DNA from: Channallabes apus | Taxonomy: Eukaryota > Chordata > Actinopteri > Siluriformes > Clariidae | NCBI GenBank assembly: GCA_030522415.1 | Contig: CM060105.1 | Coordinates: 14,432,777-14,496,776 of the forward strand | Length of the DNA: 64,000 bases | Direction: 5' to 3' | Shown: one piece after another, positions 47,001 through 57,391 of the stretch | How the letters are laid out: each line of letters opens with the position of its first letter | Numbering within the stretch: position 1 is the first letter of the stretch | Notes under the pieces: generated by a model | Databases searched by the model: none | Seen by the model: the letters and a program-made list of their open reading frames with translations, nothing else | Told to the model about the DNA's origin: nothing | Position numbers and translations under genes: made by a program

Positions 47001-48210
47001 GCACAGAGCTAATGTGTTCATGTTCCAGGTGTTCGAGTCTGTATGTCTGAGTCTGTACTCATATTAACTGTTTCCGGTATTAGAGCCTACTTGTTCGTGA
47101 GCCCGTGTTATCACACAGGGCTATGTGTTTGTGTTCGAGCCTGTACGTCTGAGTCTGTACTCATATTAACTGTTTCTGGTAATAAACGTTACCTGGTTTG
47201 AGTAGTAAAACTTGTGGGTAGAGGAGCCAGGTCCACTACCCTGAACTGGAGTCAAGTCAACAAGATTTCCCGAGTGTCGGAGTCTTAAGTTCCATGAACC
47301 CTTGTGTTTGTTCCCAGCACCTCTGTAAGTTCTGTATCCAGAGCCAGTGTTTTGGTTTGTTTCATATTTTGTTTGTTTAATAAAAGACTCTTAATTTCAA
47401 TAACAAACCTCTGCGTTTATGCCCGCCTTTGTACGCCCACGGCTACACCAACAGCCCGTAGCAACACCATGACACCCTCTGTGTTAAATATTTTTTATGT
47501 ATACTATATGAATTCAATTAAATTTAAATTTTATGTCTATTACCTCTTAACAGTGTTAATTGTTAATATTTATATTTTTATATGCTAATATTTAATGTTA
47601 TATTATTTGGCATTAACAATTTTTATATATTTATTTTTAGATTCATTATTTCTTTTTTTTCAACATGTTCTGGTTGTTATAATAACTTCTGATAACAGAA
47701 AATTCTAATCACAAATTGCAGTACAATAGTCATGTGCATGTCTGAATTGTTGCTTAAGGAAATTATAATACATTAGACATTCGAATAAGCCTGGTCTTGA
47801 TTCTGATATTTGTATTCCCAACACTTTAACACTTCAAATGAACCCCAATACATATATCACAATCATATATAAATAAAATAAAGTGTTCCAAAAATGTATA
47901 TAGCATATAATTGAAAAATACAAAAATATTTCACTAACTACAGAAATGACTAAATATTTGCATCACTACAAGATATAACATTTCAACATTTTGTTTTCGT
48001 TTAAATATTTTTCTTAGTTAATAAAATTAGTATTTGTATTCTTTCTATACTATGTAGACTAATTAATAATGATCAGTTTATTTATAACGTACATGTACAA
48101 CTACACATGAACATTGCACGAGCTTCCCACTAACCATAAGTCTCACCTGACATCACGAATATGATCATGCAGAGAGCCGCCCATGCAAGCTGCTTTGTGA
48201 AGACCTCCAT
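39657..48210 (-). CDS. SEA-domain mucin-like secreted protein, gene B
   Basis: Five exons join in frame: 48210-48147 (signal peptide, MEVFTKQLAWAALCMIIFVM), 43082-42919, 42660-42587, 40784-40636 and 40534-39657. They sum to 1,329 bp, 442 residues. SEA domain: TYDFTMDITNRIYTDSLL, YSCSTCDTHEFYQGVTDMTF, then NNAGSVVVQATIRF with the MUC1-type G/SVVV cleavage motif at residues 105-106. The last exon is a Thr/Pro mucin region with about seven repeats containing CDPFLST. The last acceptor (AAAG) is weaker than in gene C. Introns 1 and 3 are bloated by a solo LTR with a nested LINE and by a Tc1/SINE nest. No membrane segment. Extracellular role inferred; the family is not recognised by name. Confidence 0.78.
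39890..40500 (-). repeat. coding VNTR in gene B, ~72-96-bp units
   Basis: Seven units, each with an invariant CDPFLST block plus a variable number of 12-bp TTTP-type subunits and a PQTLT end. Length differences between units are multiples of 12 bp, so the frame holds. Gene C keeps a single unit. Confidence 0.9.
41123..41485 (-). mobile_element. full tRNA-headed SINE with 13-bp TSD
   Basis: Flanked by CCATGCATGTTCA at 41,110-41,122 and 41,486-41,498. On the minus strand the head GGCGGCACGGTGGTGTAGTG and B box GGTTCGATTCC precede the body and a TATAGAAGATGAAT end. The second Tc1 copy has the uninterrupted site. Confidence 0.92.
41648..42037 (+). CDS. Tc1 transposase N-C fusion lacking catalytic core
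   Basis: 129 codons. Residues 1-60 are the HTH DNA-binding part (MPRVPAHLRERALGMLQGGM, TVRRLRQRYRETGRT, with GRPR nearby). Residues ~60-95 are the second binding subdomain, fused at SISQQELTNLVQSMRRR to the extreme C-terminus of the transposase. The entire DDE catalytic region is missing. The identical fusion occurs in the copy at 57.6 kb, so the deletion predates both. The product, if made, could bind element ends but not cut. Confidence 0.8.
   Translation: MPRVPAHLRERALGMLQGGMRTADVARAINRHVRTVRRLRQRYRETGRTADHPRSGRPRVTTPAQDGYIRISHLRDRYRMATTIARVTPGTHNPSISQQELTNLVQSMRRRCTAVLQAAGGHQILTATD
43725..46715 (-). mobile_element. L2-type LINE, nearly full length
   Basis: Minus orientation. The 5' end is near 46,715 with an AAGATGGCGCC start; the 3' tail (GTGTATGTGACAAATTAAAT type) is near 43,730. 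A long (TA)n array at 43,976-44,042 lies in the 3' UTR. Inserted in the solo LTR in gene B intron 1. Confidence 0.85.
44204..46420 (-). CDS. L2 endonuclease-reverse transcriptase ORF, internally deleted
   Basis: Open from a GTG at 46,261 for 685 codons. Recognisable endonuclease sequence (NVQSLENKLDDLRARIKF, ETWLNPA) continues upstream to about 46,420. Endonuclease blocks are AGDFN and KSDHAAIF; RT blocks are AAGPDGISGR, LSTGAPQGCVLSPLLYS and the catalytic FADD, then FRYLGVHITQDLSW. The usual long linker between endonuclease and RT is missing: FRNS runs directly into CRQEDTAS. The deletion keeps the frame. Element-encoded, not host. Confidence 0.85.
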   Translation of the reverse strand, partial: RARAHRTPLPSILLANVQSLENKLDDLRARIKFQRDIRDCNLLCFTETWLNPAVPDHAIQPAEFFSVHRMDRTRDSGKSRGGGMCLMVNNSVVPLTRSCTPNLELLSIMCCPFISVIISAVYIPPQADTDIALCVLHEALTQHQTQHRDTALIVAGDFNSANLKRAALNFHQHITCPTRGDRTLDHCYTTVKDGYKVQSRPAFGKSDHAAIFLMPKYKQRLIQEVPVQREVARWTDQSVAALQDALDDADWDMFRNSCRQEDTASTGNALIITEHDVRRAFRRVNTRKAAGPDGISGRILRACADQLAPVFTEIFNISLSQSVIPMCFKESIIVSVPKKPHPASLNDYRPVALTSVMMKCFERLVRDFIISSLPDTLDPLQFAYRQNRSTDDAISHLLHTSLTHLDTRKGNYVKMPFIDYSSAFNTIIPSTLTTKLEHQGLSSSICQWISNFLTGRPQAVRMGGHVSATLTLSTGAPQGCVLSPLLYSLYTHDCVATTNSTSIIKFADDTVVVGLITNNDKSDYLEEIGNLENWCQRNNLLLNVSKTKELIVDFCTKQERNYQVTVINRSPVERVDSFRYLGVHITQDLSWFCHINTVVKKARQPLYHLRLLRDFRLPSKVLRNFYSCTIESILTGNITTWFGNSTMQNRRALQRVVRSAERIIRTELPDLHSIYSKRCWTKARKSVKDLSHPSNGLFSLLRSGKQFRSLKANTERLRRSFFPQAIRSLNHNHTSTQD

Positions 48211-48535
48211 TTCTGGATGAAAAGCAAAGTCAGTGTTGGATGTGGAGGTGAAATAATTCTGAGATGACAAAGTCTGTAAGTTCAGCTCAACAAATCACAA
48301 TTATCACATGTGAAGCAGCTGCTCTTTCTAGACATGTGGGTCACGAATATATAAATTCACTTCCTTAACCTCAGCTTCTTATCTACTACGTCTATAGACG
48401 TCAAGAAACACTTTGTATCACAGTCAAGGTGAACAGATACAAATGATAAAGATATAAAGACAAAGATACAGCCAGTGAAGGGCAAAGTGCACAATTTCTG
48501 TAGTTGAATAAAAGAAGATATGTCAAATATTATTG
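48211..48535 (-). promoter_or_regulatory. upstream region of gene B
   Basis: A TATATATT-like box lies at about 48,346-48,356 minus, about 140 bp before the ATG. Compared with gene C, about 328 bp (C coordinates 54,466-54,793) are missing here. Confidence 0.45.
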
Positions 48536-48541
48536 AAGTAC

Positions 48542-49580
48542 ATGGGACTCCATCCGGATATTCAGCTGGAACTGGCATGTCGCGACACCGGGCTAGAACT
48601 CGACGACTGTGTTGCACTAGTCATTAAACTGGATCGACACCTCCGCGGCCAACGCCGGCTTCTCCACGTTAAGAGCTTAGGGGCGAAATCAGATGCGTAT
48701 CGGTGTAAAAGCCTCAGCACAACCCCTGGTGCACCGCGCGAAGAGAATTTGGCAGAGCATATGGACGTGGGCACGTCCCGACTTTCTACCCAGGAGAGAC
48801 AGCTCCTTGGAGTCACCCCAGGATTGTGTTTGTACTGTGGGGGGGGATCACACAAGATCCGAAATTGTACCCTCCTCCAAATAACGTTACATACACCACC
48901 ACGCACGCATCACTCTTTCTGTTTAAAGGCATCACTGACATATAATAATCAAACTGTTTCTGTTTACCCCCTAATAGATTCCGGTTCGGCTGGAAACTTC
49001 ATCTCGTCTACTCTCCTTTCCTCGCTGCGAGCTCCAGTGTCGAAGCTTCCAGACCCGATCAGAATTAAAGCTCTAGATGGTAAACAATTTACACAATCGC
49101 CTGTTGAATATATGTCCGTGCCCGTTCGGTTAACTTTCCCCGGTCACACCGAGGAACTAAAATTTTTTGTGATTTGTCGGCTGGACCAGTCCGACGTGCT
49201 GGGCCTACCCTGGCTCAGCTCACACAATCCCAATTTTGATTGGGCAGGTTCGCCCCTCACGTGATGGTCCCCTAGATAAATTCTGTACACCTTCTACGTT
49301 GAAGGTCCAAACCACTACAATTGAAAGTCCTAGAGCCCTAGTATCGACCATGGTGCCATCAGAGTACGAACGGTTTAAAGACGTTTTTAGTATTAGGGCA
49401 GCTGCACGAATTCCCCCTCACCATCCGTGAGACTGAGCAATTGAGCTCCTGCCGGGGAAAACACCGCCTTGCTTGTGCATTTATCCATTGTCTGTAGCGG
49501 AAACACAGGCCATGGAGGAATACGTGGGTGATGCTCTCCGGCAGGGACTCATCAGCAGGCCGGACTCATCAGCCCATGCG
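48542..49580 (+). pseudogene. Ty3/gypsy fragment: gag end, protease, RT start
   Basis: A frame to 49,264 encodes a gag C-terminus with CCHC knuckle CLYCGGGSHKIRNC and a retropepsin start, LIDSGSAGNFIS. This is followed by VICRLDQSDVLGLPWLSSHN. It continues in another frame as EYERFKDVFSIRAAARIPP and [16 protein letters not shown], where RT begins, then breaks off. A different gypsy lineage from the element at 31.8 kb. Its left edge lies exactly at the end of the B duplication block. Confidence 0.8.
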
Positions 49581-49774
49581 TGACCATAATCCTTTGCGGT
49601 CTGTTGCAGATCAGTAATGCGGAAATGGCGGTTGCTGCTATTAGCGGCGAAGGAAAAGAGATGGAAAGAGTAATTAATCATTACAGAGTAAGCAGGTTTT
49701 AAATCGGTTGTGCGCATTACTGGATCTGTAGCGACAACAGACCGCAAAGGATGATGGTCACGCCTGGGCTGATG
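49567..49774. mobile_element. fold-back (long inverted repeat) DNA
   Basis: Arms 49,567-49,620 and 49,714-49,774 are inverted copies (CCTTTGCGGTCTGTTG and CAACAGACCGCAAAGG), with small mismatches and a ~93-bp loop. No transposase. Probably a MITE. Confidence 0.7.
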
Positions 49775-49834
49775 GGAATTGTAGTTCCCGCTACCTCCCG
49801 TTCGCTCCATTCGCTTGAGCAAACTTTTCTCAGA

Positions 49835-49935
49835 AGACCTATAGTTTTATCGTCATGCGACTACGGTATTATCGAAATTTTTTTGTGTTATTGCGGTACG
49901 ACGGTATTTACAATACCGTTACATCCCTAGAATAT
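49835..49935 (-). mobile_element. hAT-like terminus
   Basis: The minus strand reads CTAGGGATGTAACGGTATTG then alternating CGGTA/TACCG blocks, a pattern seen at ends of fish hAT MITEs. The partner end is not located; it may belong to the fold-back element to its left. Confidence 0.4.
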
Positions 49936-50064
49936 ACTGTTCGTGTTTGCATGTTTTTATATTGGGATCTTAACAGTACTGAATACTTGACTACTACTAT
50001 AGTGATACAGTGTATGCTGTCATTTATAAGTAAATCTAGATATAACAAATATTAACGTATCATG

Positions 50065-50195
50065 GTGAAGGAAAAACTGCGATTTTCTGGTAACAAAATT
50101 GTGGCTAGTAAAAAGGCTGAATGGCGAGTGACTCCGGAAATCCACTAGCCACATTGGCCAGTGAGCAAAAAAGTTAATGTCAAACCCTGACACAC
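50065..50195 (-). mobile_element. MITE end related to 55,325-55,450
   Basis: The minus strand begins TCAGGGTTTGACATTAAC and contains GGCTAGTG. The second locus begins CAGGGTTTGACTTTGGCACC. Two members of one dispersed family; class uncertain. Confidence 0.45.
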
Positions 50196-50199
50196 ACTC

Positions 50200-51590
50200 A
50201 GACACACACACCTTAAGAGAAATATTTTTAACAAAGGTAGTTTAATTCAATTTTATTAATTTTATGTGGTTTACAATGACCATTTGGACAGTGTAGGAAA
50301 ATTTGCACTCATTTCTTTAATGACGAAGTGAAAATAAAGGTAATGGTAAGAAAGATAGTGAATAGGAAAGGATGAGTTAAAAGATTTCAAGGCAGGTTAA
50401 ATTATGCAGGAGCCAATTGAATCATTGATGTTTGGCATAACTCTCATAAACTTCATAAAATGTCTAACAAAAACACAATCCAATGATGATATAATTCCAT
50501 TATTAGTGAATTAAATAATGTGCAATCAAACAAAAGTGAGTCTGTTCTTATGTGTGAGTGTAGCAACATGAGAACCTGTCTGGAGGGATTACTGCATTCC
50601 TATTCTGTACGAAACTAGTGAGAGATCATTGAAAACTGGAAACGTATTGCATTATAAAAACATTAGGTTCATGCAAGTTAAAGAAGTGACATATTTTGAA
50701 TGTTGATGATTTAACATTTCAAAAGATCAAAAGTCTTTATTCCCTCAGATGAACTTCCAGAGTGATGAACATTAGTTGTGCTTTTCTTTACCATGCCATG
50801 TTCATTGGTTTCTGTTTTTCATCCTCACCTCCCTTGTCTTGTTCTGTTCCCTTTTCTGTGTCCTAAGTTTAGTCTTAACTTGTTTGTCTATGTATATCCC
50901 GCTGTTTCTTTATTTAATTTAAGTCTTATAATGCAGTATTAGGCTTAAACCCTTAAAAAGTTTCTTCTCAGTTACATGTGCATTATGTTGTAACCCTGCA
51001 TCTTTTTACCATCTAGTTCATATTGATGTTTCTAATTTGTTGCTGTTTACCTGTGCTCTTGTATCTCTGACAAAGAATTATAGTTAAGCACATGTTGAAT
51101 TTAGAAACTTCTGTCCTCCAATCTGTCATCATCTGCACCTGTTTCTCACTGATTCATGGCTCAAGTTAGATGATGTTTTATGTGTGAATGATCCATAGAT
51201 CACTGTGTGGCTTAAAAAATCAGGTACAGGGACTGGACTGAAAATGAGAACCAAAAAACTGGCCAAAATTTTTACATAAAAAATACAAGAACGTCTAGCT
51301 CTTTGGAATATGAAGAAATGAGGGTTGGCTCATGACTTTTGCACAGTCCTGTATGTGTTTCAGTCTGATGTTAATGTCAATTGCATAAATTGTGTTGTTT
51401 TTCACTTTTTTTTAAATAAACCAAAGTGATTTAGTAGTTTTACTAAATGGTAGGAAAGTGGTTATAAGAATGTCTCCACCATATGTAAGTAGACTAAGTA
51501 GACTAGAGAAGTGGTTGTGGGAGTTGTAGGGGTTGGTGTAGTTGTAGGAGTGGTGGTAATAGTAGTTGTAGGTCTAGGAGTGATGTGTGT
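50200..51590. other. 3' flank of gene C
   Basis: Homologous to the 3' flank of gene B. Includes the Tc1-like end near 51,335. Thr codons continue in frame after the C stop to about 51,470. Confidence 0.5.
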
Positions 51591-51593
51591 AGT

Positions 51594-54351
51594 TTAGTAA
51601 TGGTGGAAAAGTTTTTTTAAATGAGTTGTAGGCATTGAGGTTGTAGGAGTGGTTGTAGGAGTAGCTGTAGGAGTAGCTGTAGGTGTGGTGGTAGAAGTAG
51701 TGGTAGGAGTAGTCGTTGGAGTGGTGGTAGGAGTAGTGGTAGAAGTAGTGGTAGGAGTCGTGGTAGAAGTAGTGGTAGGAGTGGTGGTAGTAGTAGTGGT
51801 AGAAGTAGTGGTAGGAGTAGTGGTAGAAGTAGTGGTAGGAGTGGTGGTAGTAGTAGTTGTAGGACTGGTAGGAGTGATAAAACATGACATAACTGTGTAA
51901 GACGGAGGACTATTAGTTGACAAAAAGGGGTCACACGTTTGAGGGGTTGATGTAGTGGTTGGTGTAGTGGTTGGTGTAGTGGTTGGTGTAGAGGTAGTGG
52001 TTGGTGTAGTGGTTGGTGTAGTGGTAGGGGTAGTGGTTGGTGTAGTGGTAGGGGTAGAGGTTGGTGTGGGACTGCTGGAGAAACTTGTTGGTCCTGGATT
52101 CACTGCGAGAAGAAGACAGTGTTAGTATTTTCTATTATTATTATTTATTTTATTGTTTTGCACTAGTCACTAGACAAGTAGACAAGTCATGGCATGGATT
52201 CTTTGTCATGGCATAGTTTTTAGAAAAAGCATGGATTCTTACCCTCTATGGTTTTAGGGTTGATTTCCAGGCCGTTTATTTCATTTCTGCCACTGATGGC
52301 CTGCAGAAATACGTATTTGATCACGATGGAATTGGTTTGTCCTGAGTCAAACCCGATGGTGGCCTGAACAACCACAGATCCAGCATTGTTACTAGAGATG
52401 GAGCCAAAAAGAAAACAAAACAACTTGTGCTACTTAAGGTTAGACTACAAGGATGAAATTTGCACGCAGCATTTGAATGTACCAACACCATCACTGATAC
52501 TAGACCCAATAAGATGCCACTGTAATATCAGTGCTTTCATCACAGGGTTAAGACTTGACTGGTGACAGGAATTAGGTTACATGATGCACGTGAGCTAACT
52601 AGTTAACTACCACCTGTAAGTATGCAGTACTGGAAGCTGGATTAATGGCTTTGACCAACAATGATAAATTGTTAGTTGGTCTTTTACTCTTCTGCTCTTA
52701 ATAGTTTATGCACTTGCTATTACTCACATCTGCAGTTACTGCTGAGTGCAAATGATGGGATGGATACAAGCAAGTCTCACACATGGAAGGGGGGATGGGG
52801 GGGTGTTAGTTCTTGCTTCCCAATTACAGTACTCTGAATCGAGAAAGCAAACCATTTTATCATGTTTTATAACAGTTAGTAATTTTAATTCATCATCACA
52901 ATATGATATTGGAGGCTTGTTTTGAAACATAATTTTTACCGTATAGTGTTTTTATCTGTCAACCATCATTGGTTGGTGTACTAGAAAAAAAACAACATGA
53001 TGCTAGAGGAAGAATTAAATATTTTTTAGGGTCATACCTGAAGGTCATGGCTGTTACACCTTGATAAAATTCACGGGTGTCACAAGTGGAGCAGCTGTAG
53101 ACTGAATTGAACTGGAATGAAAGAACAAGTTTAAATTCAGAGATTCTTTACATGATTCTAATTACAATTGTTTTGTATGTAAATATAAAATCCATTTTCA
53201 TATTCAGTAATTTGGACATGGGGTATTAAAATTTGATAAATACCCAGATTAGATACAGCATAATGTGTGTGCATGTCTAATGTGTGTTTGATGTTTAGAC
53301 TTGACAAACCTCATAATGAGTAAAACTATTTATTTTTCCTGTAAGATGTTAACATTGTGAATTACTCACCACACCACTAACTTCCTCATACATTATGTTA
53401 TAGTCGTTAGACAAAGAGTTGAGCAGAGAATCTGTGTATATGCGGTTTGTGATGTCCATAGTAAAGTCATATGTGGTTGGTGTGTCCACGTTGGCTGCTT
53501 TTAATGCCAGCAGACTTGCACCTTCAGTAGAGCCTGCCATGGTGAAAGAGGAAAAAAAATCAGAAAAAGAATACTTCCCTCTGTCTTAAATATGACTCTT
53601 TTATGTATACTGTATGAATTCAATTACATTTTAATTTTATGTCTATTGCCTCTTAACAGTGTTAATTGTTAATATTTATATTTTTATATGTTAATATTTA
53701 ATGTTATATTATTTGGCATTTAACTATTTTTATATATTTATTATATATTTTTAGATTGATTATTTTTTTATTTTTTTCAATGTGTTCTGGTTGTTGTTAT
53801 AATAACTTCTGATAACAGAAAATTCTAATCATAAATTCCAGTACAATAAAATTATGTGCCTGTCTGAATTGTTGCTTAAGGAAATTATAATACATTAGAC
53901 ATTCGAATAAGCCTGGTCTTGATTCTGGTATTTCTATTCCCAACACTTTAACACTTCAAATGAACCCCAATACATACATCACAATCATATATACATAAAA
54001 TAAAATAAAAAGTGTTCCAAAAATGTATATAGCATATAATTGAAAAATACAAAAAATATTTCACTATCTACAGAAATGACTAAATATTTGCATCACTACA
54101 AAATATAACATTTCAACATTTTGTTTTTTTCTTAGTTAATAAAGTTAGTATTTGTATTCTTTCTATACTATGTAGACTAATTAATAATGATTATCAGTTT
54201 ATTTAACATTGAGGAATAACTCATGTAACTTACATGTACAACTACACATGAACATTGCACGAGCGTCCCACTAACCATAAGTCTTACCTGACATCACGAA
54301 TATGGTCATGCAGAGAGCCGCCCATGCGAGCTGCTTTGTGAAGACCTCCAT
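51594..54351 (-). CDS. SEA-domain mucin-like secreted protein, gene C
   Basis: Exons 54351-54288 (signal peptide, METVFT-like start read as MEVFTKQLAWAALCMTIFVM), 53533-53370, 53111-53038, 52391-52243 and 52102-51594 join to 960 bp, 319 residues. The SEA domain is nearly identical to gene B, including the YSCSTCDTREFYQGVTAMTF block and the cleavage motif GSVVV. The Thr/Pro exon is much shorter, with one CDPFLST cassette instead of seven. Introns are compact and free of insertions, so C shows the ancestral state of the B/C pair. No membrane segment. Probably secreted; function inferred from architecture only. Confidence 0.78.
51640..51860 (-). repeat. 12-bp coding repeat region in gene C
   Basis: A run of TTTPTT/TTSTTTP-type codon triplets, about 220 bp, low complexity. 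All six frames stay open by composition, so antisense open frames here are not genes. Confidence 0.8.
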
Positions 54352-55020
54352 TTCTGGATGATAAAGCAAAGTCAGTGTTGGATGTGGAGGTGAAATAATT
54401 CTGAGAGGACAAAGTCTGTAAGTTCAGCTCAACAAATCACAATTATCACACGTGAAGCAGCTGCTACAATATAATAAAAAATTGGAAACAGGTGTGGCTA
54501 AAACGAACCACCTACAACTCTGATTTTTTGGGAGGTGTGTTAGTGCATTTTACTGTAACTATGACACATTACACAGAATCATAGCTATTTTGTTTGCTTG
54601 TCTACCTCAGCTTACATAAGTAATGTTTGGAGCTTTATTCTTTTTCCGTCCAGATAGTGTGTGTTATTAAACAAATTACACACCACTTTCTTTTAATCAT
54701 GTTATATACTTGATAGTTAGTCTCATACTTTGCAGTATAAGCTTTAAATCATTACATTAGATTGTACTGAACTGCTCTCTGAAAAGATTTGCTCTTTCTA
54801 GACTTGTGGGTCACGAATATATAAATTCACTTCCTTAACCTCAGCTTCTTATCTACTACGTCTATAGACGTCAAGAAACACTTCAAGTGTCGCAGTGAAG
54901 GTGAACAGATATAAATGATAAAGATATAAAGACAAAGATACAGCCAGTGAAGGGCAAAAATGCACAATTTCTGTAGTTGAATAAAAGCAGATATGTCAAA
55001 TATTATTGAAGTAAAAGTAA
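54352..55020 (-). promoter_or_regulatory. upstream region of gene C
   Basis: Keeps the ~328-bp block lost in B, with the AACAGGTGTGGCT element shared with gene A. A TATATAA-like motif lies near 54,818-54,825 minus. The B/C duplication ends at about 55,014. Confidence 0.45.
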
Positions 55021-55039
55021 AGGCCTCGCTTTACATTTA

Positions 55040-55755
55040 TACAATACAAGAGAAATAAATTTATTTAGTTTTATTAATTTTATTTATATCTAAACTACTG
55101 AGCTTGTATTGGCTCACAGTAGCGTCAGGGTTCTTCAAGTCCAATCCTGTCCAAGTCCTTCAAGTCCAATCCACCAAAGTGTCAAGTCCAGTTTGGTGAT
55201 TCTTCTGCTTAAACACAGCAGATTTAACTATGCTCTTAATTGCTAGGTCATGTGGGTGTATATTTATGGGTTGTGAATTGCAAACTGTCCTGTACACTTG
55301 CCCACCAGGACTGAAGTAGAATGTCTACTATATACAGGGTTTGACTTTGGCACCCGCCCACCCGCCAAATGCGGGTAAAATTCAGTTGTGGCGGGTAACA
55401 ACTTTAGTCTCACTAGCCACTTTGGCAGGTAGTTTATTCTTCGGGATGATAATATATTTCTCTTGTAGTTTTCTCTAAAGTCATCCGATATAATAAACGC
55501 ATTGCAACGTAATATTACGCGCATAAAACGCGTATGAATGTAATGAGGACATTTAATACCTCTCTCTACACATATTCACACATTTCGTGTTGAATGATAG
55601 AAAATTCATCAATTGATTGAATTACCTCACACTATAAAGAGTCAACACTACAAGATAGACCAGAGTCCATTGTCCTAACTCAGAATTCTGATATAATAAT
55701 ACATAATGAATAATAATACCTGGTAATAGTACACAACACACTAAAATGATAAATG

Positions 55756-55760
<5 letters not shown>
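55040..55760. other. MITE remnant and AT-rich DNA
   Basis: 55,325-55,450 belongs to the MITE family also at 50.1 kb. Nothing coding recognised. Confidence 0.45.

Positions 55761-55834
<74 letters not shown>
55758..55834. repeat. (TA)n microsatellite
   Basis: A pure array of over 70 bp bordering a mariner element. A matching array lies on the other side at 57,306-57,385. Confidence 0.9.
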
Positions 55835-55845
<11 letters not shown>

Positions 55846-57301
55846 GCTGCGTTCCAAATTATTACGCAAATGATATCTTTCTCTGATTTTCATAATTAGT
55901 AAATGCAAATGACAGTCAGGATAATTTTCTAGTCATCAACTATTAGGGTATAATTTGAATTTTATTGATAATGATAACAATATTTATTTTAAAAAATAAA
56001 AAACTGAAAATGCACTGTTCCAAATTATTATGCACAACAGAGTTAAAACATTTTATAGGTTGTAAAGAACTGAAAATGGGTTTTTGTTGTATTTGCAGCA
56101 TTATGAGGTCATATTTAAAGAAATCAAAAGCTATTTCAATCAAAAACATCCTAACAGGGCTACATGTTACATCTTAACATACAGTAGGGCCCCTTCTTTT
56201 ATATCACCTTCACAATTCTTGCATCGATTGAACTTGTGATTTTTTTTGGACAGTTTCTGCTTGAATTTCTTTGCAGGATGCCAGAATAGCCTCCCAGAGC
56301 TGCTGTTTTGAGTCAAACTGCCTCCCACCCTCATAGGTTCTCAATGGGGTTGAGGTCAGGGGAGGATAGTGGCCACACCATGAGCTTCTCATCTTTTATG
56401 TCCATAGCAGCCAATGACACAGAGTTATTCTTTGCAGCATGAGATGGTGCATTGTCATGCATGAAAAAGTTTTGCTACGGAAAGCAAGGTTCTTCTGTTT
56501 GTACCATGGAAGAAAGTGGTCAGTCAATATACTTTGTCGAGGTCATTTTCACACCTACAGGGACCCTACAGGGGCCTACCAGCTCTCTCCCCATGATTCT
56601 GGCCCAAAACATGACTCCGGCACCTCCTTGTTGACGTCGCAGCCTTGTTGGGACACGGTGGCCATCCACCAACCATCCACTACTCCATCCATCTGGACCA
56701 TCCAGGGTTGCACAACACTCATCAGTAAACAAGACTGTTTAAAAGATTGTCTTCATGTATGCCTGGACCCACTGCAACCGTTTCTGCTTGTGAGCATTGA
56801 TTAGGGGCTGAATAGTAGGTTTATGCACAACTGCAAGCCTTTAAAGGATCCTACACCTACCCGTTTGCTGCTTTGTAATGGCATTTCAGCACCTGCTCTC
56901 TTAATCCGATGAATTTGTCTTGCAGAAACCTTCTTCATTCTGTCTTTATCTGCACGAACCCGTGTGCTCTGAAGCAGCCACAAATGTCTTCACAGTTTTC
57001 ATGAAATATCTAATGTTTTTATACCTTGTCCAAGGTATTGCAATATTTGACGCTTTTCAGCAGCAGAGATCCTTTTTCTTTCCCATATTGCTTGAAATCT
57101 GTGGCCTGCTTAATAATGTGGAACAACCTTCTTCAGTACTTTTCCTTTAATTGGGTTTGTCTTGCAAACTAATTATCACACGTGTCTGAGATTCATTTCA
57201 GTGATCCAAAGAGCCCTGAGACACAACACCATCATGAGTTTAATTTAAAAACTAAACATTTATGTCACTTACATCCAATTTGCATAATAATTTGGAACGC
57301 G

Positions 57302-57303
<2 letters not shown>
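55846..57303 (-). mobile_element. Tc1/mariner element with inactivated transposase
   Basis: TIRs GCGTTCCAAATTATTACGCA and its near-inverse at the right end (GCATAATAATTTGGAACGC). The minus strand carries, in order, a helix-turn-helix remnant (SARQIHRIKRAG), the first catalytic block FTDECCATLDGPDGWSSGW, then HDNAPSHAA and SPDLNPIENL followed by a stop in place of the expected Trp. Frameshifts and stops make it non-autonomous. Confidence 0.85.
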
Positions 57304-57388
<85 letters not shown>

Positions 57389-57391
57389 ATA

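Larger units (their letters stand above)
43131..47474 (+). mobile_element. solo LTR split by an L2 LINE
   Basis: Begins TGTAAGGGTC and ends CACCATGACA, flanked by a 5-bp duplication CCCTC (43,126-43,130 and 47,475-47,479). Gene C has the empty site CCCTCTGT at about 53,577. The right part has an AATAAA near 47,380 followed by about 90 bp to the end, as in LTR R-U5. No gag or pol is inside. The L2 at about 43,725-46,715 is a later insertion. Plus orientation is judged from the poly(A) signal. Confidence 0.7.

Noticed and set aside
56439..56804. Plus-strand 121-codon frame in the mariner element
   Set aside because: Antisense shadow of the transposase catalytic region.
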